Below are positions 58,286 through 64,000 of a stretch of DNA of 64,000 nt, piece after piece. This DNA comes from Filosporella fistucella (taxonomy: Eukaryota; Ascomycota; Leotiomycetes; Helotiales): assembly GCA_030077755.1 (NCBI GenBank), contig JAQJZZ010000005.1, forward strand, positions 1,054,001 to 1,118,000. Reading direction: 5' to 3'. A model generated the notes under the pieces. That model was not told the DNA's origin. It saw nothing but the letters and a program-made list of their open reading frames with translations, and did no database searches. The position numbers and the translations under genes were made by a program. Positions within the stretch are counted from its first letter, which is position 1; each line of letters begins with the position of its first letter.

Positions 58286-61200
58286 TCAGATCGCTTTCAT
58301 AGATGACCCCCCAAATCCAGCTCCCATGAAGCTATCAGCCCCTTTCTCTTTCTTCCCATCGTCCACAACCCTCGGCACATCAGGTATCTCAACACCTTTG
58401 ATCTTATAAACCATTCCTAAGTAACCATCACTAACGACCCAAACATCCACCTTTCTGCCATCCTTGTAGGTGCCATTATCTTCTTCAGGCAGCTTTATCA
58501 CAGCTCTCGTGCTTGGCCTGCTATTTTGATTGTTGCCTGGGCCGCGATTACTTGGTTGAATTCCCTTTTGCTTGTCGTTGCCAATGTTCCAGCCGACTCT
58601 CTTGATCGCAACGATTTCGTCCGAGTGCTCGTTGCAGAGAAGAACAAACCAGCCCTCCGTCTGCGATTTTGGGAAGCGAGGGGCGTACATCTTGCCGTCT
58701 CGATCGGTCAAGTTGTTCTGGCGATTCAATACAACTGTCAAAGATGTAGCGTTCACATCCCGAACGTCCATTCTGAGGTTGGGAATCATGTTAGCTGCCT
58801 TCTCGAAGCGTGCGATTGTGGTTGGTGGCAGGTTCAATGCAGAGACAGTGCGCTGATAAGCGGCTTCCGATTCAGCAGAGAGATCCTGTAATTGAGGCGG
58901 TAGATTATTGTTGGAAGGTGGAGTGGGCTCTACTCCTGGAAGAATAGACAGAGGGTAGTCTGTTGGCCAGCGAGCAGATTTGATGCATTGCAGCAGTGTG
59001 ATCATCTGCATACAACTTGAGAGATACCCGAGCTCAGTGAGCACGTCAATACTAGCTTGGATGATACGAATTGCTTGATCGAGGACACTTGTTTGGTCAC
59101 CAACATAGTCAGTGATAGGAAGGTCAATTCGAGACATGTGTGCTTGGAGTAGGAGGAAAGCCTTGACGTGTGGATCCCACATTGGTAGATCGTCGAATGA
59201 GGATGCATCGAGGGGAAGGTTCTTGGACAGCTGGGCATTAATTAAATCCTCATTGTGTCGTACAGGAAGCTCGTCGTATTCTATAGCGCTTGACATCCAA
59301 GATAGGACATCAGTGAAAGAGGCATTTCGTTTTGCGTTTTTAACAAGATGACGGATAGTGCGATGAGAAAGATAGTAGTAACTCATAATCTTTCCCATCG
59401 GTGTAGAAAAGACATCCCCGTTGGGATACATCTCCAGGCACTGAGAATCGGCAAGCTCTCCGAGAGACTTATCAACCATGGAGATCATATAATCATTAGC
59501 CATTTGCTGTGCAGCAATTGTATTGTGCTCTTCAGCCGAGATCTCCAGCCCATAATAGGATGGATTCTTGTGCAGACGACGGAAGAAAAAGGTCCACGTA
59601 AGATAATCCAAAGCATCCTGTTTGGTTGTGATGGTCTCTGCGGAGACTTCAGCGCCCAAATGGTTGTCAAGGACATTATGGAGGGCCGATTCGACTGGGA
59701 ATCCAGTATGTAGGAAGTGCTTGTAGAATGCCTTTTTGGAATCCTGAGTGAAAATTCGCGCAATACCCGAAGTATCGAATTGTGGACGACCTGCACGACC
59801 CAACATTTGCAGGACATCAGTAAGATCCATGTCCTTGTATCCCTCGATCTTTGCATCGAAGAACTGAGTCCCTTTGACAACAACCAAATGCGCAGGAAGA
59901 TTGACGCCCCAAGCCAAAGTACTCGTAGCTACAAGAATCTGAATCTTGTTGTTTGCAAACAGCTCTTCGGACAGCGATCGATCTGATTCTACAAGACCGG
60001 CATGATGGAGCCCAATCCCAAAACTCAGCGCCTCTTTCAAGGCATCATCTTTAACACGAGCAAGATTCAATTGGAGATCATCTTCTGACATCTTAACAAA
60101 ACGACGAGGGTTATCTTCCATACCACAAAAGTTGATCAGATCCTTAGCCGTCAATCGTGTCTGCCTTCGAGATGCAACAAATACGATCACAGGTTTATCG
60201 GGGCTGTGGGTTTTGATAGCGAGAAAAGTCGGTCTGTTCATTGATTGCATCAAGGGACAGAAGCCGCGAACTTCAGGGAAGCCATCGATGAATATCTCCA
60301 ACGGAACTGGACGGACACTGTGGCGGAAATTGAACAACCCCTCTTTAACACCAAGCCAGTTGCCCAAGTCCATTGCATTTGCGCATGCTGTGGACATTCC
60401 CATAAGTCTGACCGAGTTTTTCGATTGCGCTGCGATGTAATTCATACGAGAGACAATTATCTCCAGAATAGGGCCTCTGTCGCCACCCAACAAGTGGATT
60501 TCATCGATAATGACTAGGCTGACCTGTCTAACATATCCTCTTGTCTGCCAGCTTCTGGATATACCATCCCATTTCTCGGGTGTAGTAATGATGATATCCG
60601 CATCACGGATTGTGCGGGTATCCGGTGTATTGTCACCAGTAAGTTCGACAAGCTTAAGGTTCATCTGCTTCGTAAGGCGAGCACCCCAATCCTTAACTCG
60701 TTCACGGACAAGGGCCTTCATAGGGGCGATATACACGACTTTCGACCCTGGCTTCTCACGGAAAGCCCACCACATAGCAAGCTCGCAAGCAATAGTCTTA
60801 CCCGAACCAGTTGGAGACCCAAGAAGGACATTTGCTGATGTATGGTAGAGGCAATGGAATAACTGTGTCTGCATAGGATTGAAATACTGGAACCTTTTGG
60901 CGTAGATCTTCTCTAAAGCAGGATTCTTGAGAGCGCTGATCGGGAGAGGTTGAAGATTTAGAAGGTCGGTATACACACTTTCGGTGTCAGGACGAATGAG
61001 ATGCTGGAATGAGATTGCGTGAACAGTCTCAGCTCCAAGCCATCTATCTGAAACGGCTCTGACATAAATTTGAGTAGGTAATGGATCCGATAAAGGGATT
61101 GTAAAGTTCAGCTCATGGTCATCGTAGAGCTTTCGACGATTGAGGATAAAGAACTCATGATGGAAAATTTCAGAGGTTTCTGAGTTCTCAACCCAGATCC

Positions 61201-63962
61201 AGTAGCTTTCAGAGGTGCCATTGTGACGATCGTTCCAGCGGAAATCAGGTGTCAGGAAGAGACGTATTCGCAGAACGTCTCTATTCAGAGGGGCGATCTC
61301 GGATTCGATGCTGAGTGTTGGGAAATTGTCGAGAATTTTAGATATTGTTTTTCCAGCAGCATGATTATGAACCATTGAGCCAATCTCCGCTGCGTCCATC
61401 TCCTTCAATGATTCTATGGAGATCGCATCCTTGGAATCCAGATGATTCTGCACAGGCTTGGGTAGCTCAAATTGATGAAGTGGATGTTGAAACGCCCAAA
61501 TTCTTTTCTCAATCGATTTGCACAAGGATAAAAGGACAAGGCACTGGTGGCCCCATCGCCGATTTAGTGCAATCATGAACATGGCTCTGCAAATTCTGGC
61601 AGATTGCTGGGCAACATAATTTGAATCGTTAGCAAGCGCGAAATCTTCAAGATTGGCGCGAGAAATATAGGATTGCAACAAAATATTGGTTTTAGCCTGT
61701 TCATAATTAGCACTTGACCTGTAACATATTCATTGGTTGGTTTACCTGAGGAGAATCGTTACCATCTCGGACCTGGCACGGGGACGAGAATTCCCGTAGC
61801 TTTTCAAGCTCCTTGGACTCGTTGTCTCTCGATTGGATGTTGTCAAATTCTCCACTGGTGGCAATCATCTGCAAAACATCCGCCTCCGTCGATTGAGGCT
61901 TCATCAAGGTGTTGAATATTTGAATTGTTGTGTGTAGAATATAATATTGACTGGCGATTCGACCAACATCTTTACTTTTCAATTCCTCTGTTGTCTCATT
62001 GAAGATGATCATTTGGCTTTGTTGAAGAGTTCTAGCTGCCTGAATTACAAGTTGGCGTCTCCTCTGGACGAGAGTGGGATCATCTCGTGCTCTATGGATC
62101 GTTAGTATTGTATACGTATGAACACAACGACGAAAAGCCCAAGTCGATGTCTCCGCCCCGAAAGTCACTTTACTTTCCTTGACAACGACATTATGTTGAT
62201 AGGGGAATAACTTACTCTGCCCAGTCGATGCCATAAGTGATGGGGTTCTTTTTCATCCTTACGAACAGATAAGAATAGCCCAGCCTAATTGAGTTGAATT
62301 AGCACTGTTCCAAATTATTAACACTGTTCTGATGAGCAAATACCATTGAACTGCTTCTGGAACGGATGTGACAGTGCCCAGAGCAATTTCCGCATTTAAG
62401 TTGTCCACTAAATGTTTCGAGAACCGAGACTCAATTGGAACCTGAGCTGTGACTGCTTGAAGATAGTGGGTGAGCCTGTCCTGAGAAGTACAAATCATAC
62501 CAATACCAGTGTCCTGGAATTGAGGACGACCAGCACGACCGAAAATTTGAAGTACCTGGTAATTGTTAGCATACAAATCCTGAAGAAGCCGCTGTAGTTG
62601 ATCTTACGTCGAGAATTCCGAGATCAATGAATTTACCCTCTGCTGCACTGTAGATCTGAGTTCCTTTGATAATTACCGCTGCAGCTGGCAAATTGACACC
62701 CCAAGCAAGTGTAGCAGTACAGCAGAGAACCTTAAGAACTCCATTGCCAAAGAGTCTTTCCATCATGTTTCGATCGGATCGGGCCATACCAGCATGGTGA
62801 ATTCCAATGCCCTTCGGTAGCAGCTCCCGTAATTCACGTCCTACGAATATCAGCATTAAGTCCAAGCATAGCCAGATGGGCTTACCTCTAGAGCTCCTCA
62901 TTTCCTTCTCCGCGGCCTCATATTGAGGGTGGTTTCGCGGATCAAAGAGCTCTGTACAAACCTGTTCTATGGCTTTCTCGTACAGCATTTTTGCACTATT
63001 GAACGTGTCTTTCCTTGAATGAACAAAGACCATGATCTGATGATCCTGTTCGAGCATTTCTCGAACTTTCTCAAAGGCAGTATTGTCAATGTTGTCTCGA
63101 GAAGTCTTAGATCCTGCCTTGCCTTTAACTCCAATGAAATGCTGCTCAAGTGGTACAGGTCTGAAGCTTGCATCGAAGTAGAACAGACCAGCATAGCGAT
63201 TGACTTTCAGGAAATCGGCAACATCGACGTAATTCGGAAGTGTAGCAGAAAGACCAACAATTCGAATCAATGACTGGGTGCTCTCAACCTGCCTCTCGGT
63301 CCTTGCAACCAGAGATTCCAGAACTGAACCTCGATCATCATGAAGCATGTGCACTTCATCGATGATAAGTAGCCGAACTTTCTGAACCAACTCAGTATCT
63401 CCCGTGCCCTTCCGGGTTACGACGTCCCATTTCTCAGGAGTGGTCACAATGATTTGTGTCTCCACTATCTCCTTCTTCGTCATATGCATATCACCAGTAA
63501 GTTCTCTGGCTTGAATCCCAAGCCAGGCGAGGCGGCTTCCCAGCTTTTGAGTAATCTCTGCTGCTAGTGCCTTCATTGGCGCGACATATACGATTTTGAA
63601 GTCCTTCAAGTTGACGACGAAGTCCGAAGCATCCGGTTCCTCTGCTGGATTTGGCATAGTATTTTGGCCGATTGCATGCAAGATGGTCAACATGGCTGCA
63701 TCGGTTTTACCCTAGATTTCATGTCAGCCAACGTCTGGGATTGCGGGCAAAAATCACATACCGCACCAGTGGGGGCACAGATAAGCATATTTTCGCTGGT
63801 TTGATATGCAACTGGATAGACAAGACTTTGCATCCGATTAAGAGATTTGTATCCCTTAAATGTCCTCCGACAAAGTCCGTCCATATCTGAAATGTTAACG
63901 AGCTTTCGGCCTTTTCCTAGTACTCCAACCTTCCCTGCGGGGACAGTGTATTCTTCATACAA
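58286..63962 (-). CDS. SLH1: Tandem Ski2-like RNA helicase SLH1/ASCC3 (5' end beyond window)
   Basis: This tandem-cassette helicase acts in the ribosome quality-control trigger complex, pulling stalled ribosomes apart. Seven exons seen: 63962..63762 (acceptor at 63963), 63711..62886, 62840..62608, 62555..62344, 62284..62217, 62089..61746, 61696..58286, together ~1,764 aa; the N-terminus lies past 64000. Cassette 1: APTGA|GKT split by an intron, [39 protein letters not shown]. Cassette 2: [29 protein letters not shown] in place of [19 protein letters not shown]. Two Sec63 domains follow the cassettes. LSH1 rather than Brr2 is supported by the [17 protein letters not shown] entry (first residue read as Leu) and the [10 protein letters not shown] and DPTLVQRRR blocks. 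The exon-6 acceptor is the second AG of ATAGAG (62091-62090); the first would shift frame. Confidence 0.93.
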
Positions 63963-64000
63963 CTGTCATGATCAGCAAAACTATCATATATGGGGACAGG

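Noticed and set aside
61707..62234. Separate small protein starting at 62234
   Set aside because: It is exon 6 of the helicase plus intron sequence; frame and motifs join the flanking exons.
1..64000. tRNA, rRNA, CRISPR arrays, intact transposons, prophage or plasmid features
   Set aside because: No B-box-like GGTTCGANTCC with a matching A-box, no spaced direct repeats and no transposase, reverse transcriptase or integrase motifs were seen; a covariance-model search would be needed to exclude tRNAs fully.

Overview
The window is a stretch of nuclear genome from a filamentous ascomycete (Pezizomycotina). The evidence is many short introns (about 40-115 nt, GT...YAG), Zn2Cys6, HET-domain and quinate-regulator genes, fungal sterol genes, and a gene density of about one per 2.5 kb on both strands. 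A Leotiomycete-like fungus is my guess from overall gene character, not something the sequence proves. No bacterial elements, CRISPR arrays, rRNA or tRNA genes were seen. Exon boundaries were read by hand from splice signals and reading-frame continuity.

0-11 kb: a quinate-utilisation (QUT/qa) regulatory block. It holds an inositol-monophosphatase-type gene (qutG/qa-x type, minus, 3' end abnormal or off-window), a Zn2Cys6 activator (qutA/qa-1F type, minus) and, divergent from it, the AROM-derived repressor (qutR/qa-1S type, plus). No quinate catabolic enzyme gene lies to the right. A secreted YcaC-type isochorismatase-family hydrolase follows.

11-20 kb: an unknown 347-aa protein, ENP1/bystin (ribosome biogenesis), an FAD-dependent amine/amino-acid oxidase, an acidic AT-hook protein whose frame carries one in-frame TAG unless it is spliced out, and a cytochrome P450.

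20-31.5 kb: poorly resolved small hypothetical genes, a pterin-4a-carbinolamine dehydratase, then two ergosterol genes head to head (ERG25 C-4 methyl sterol oxidase, minus; ERG1 squalene epoxidase, plus) sharing an 823-bp promoter with two CACGTG boxes, and a long Ser/Pro-rich protein.

31.5-42.6 kb: housekeeping genes. These are profilin, GOT1, the INO80-complex pair IES6 and ARP5 (divergent neighbours whose products form one module in other fungi), and a KapC-type bZIP factor.

42.6-57 kb: an accessory, gene-poor part. It has a 4.4-kb stretch with only a frame-broken relic, two HET-domain proteins on the same strand, a DUF7136-like GPI-type surface protein between them, and a two-exon unknown protein with Gly-rich hydrophobic segments. 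57-64 kb: a short-chain dehydrogenase and the 3' seven exons of an SLH1/ASCC3-type tandem helicase that runs off the right edge.

The clearest functional layouts are the qut regulator pair, the ERG25/ERG1 shared promoter and the IES6/ARP5 pair. I do not see a convincing wholly new system. The HET-flanked 47-56.4 kb region is the most plausible place for under-described biology.
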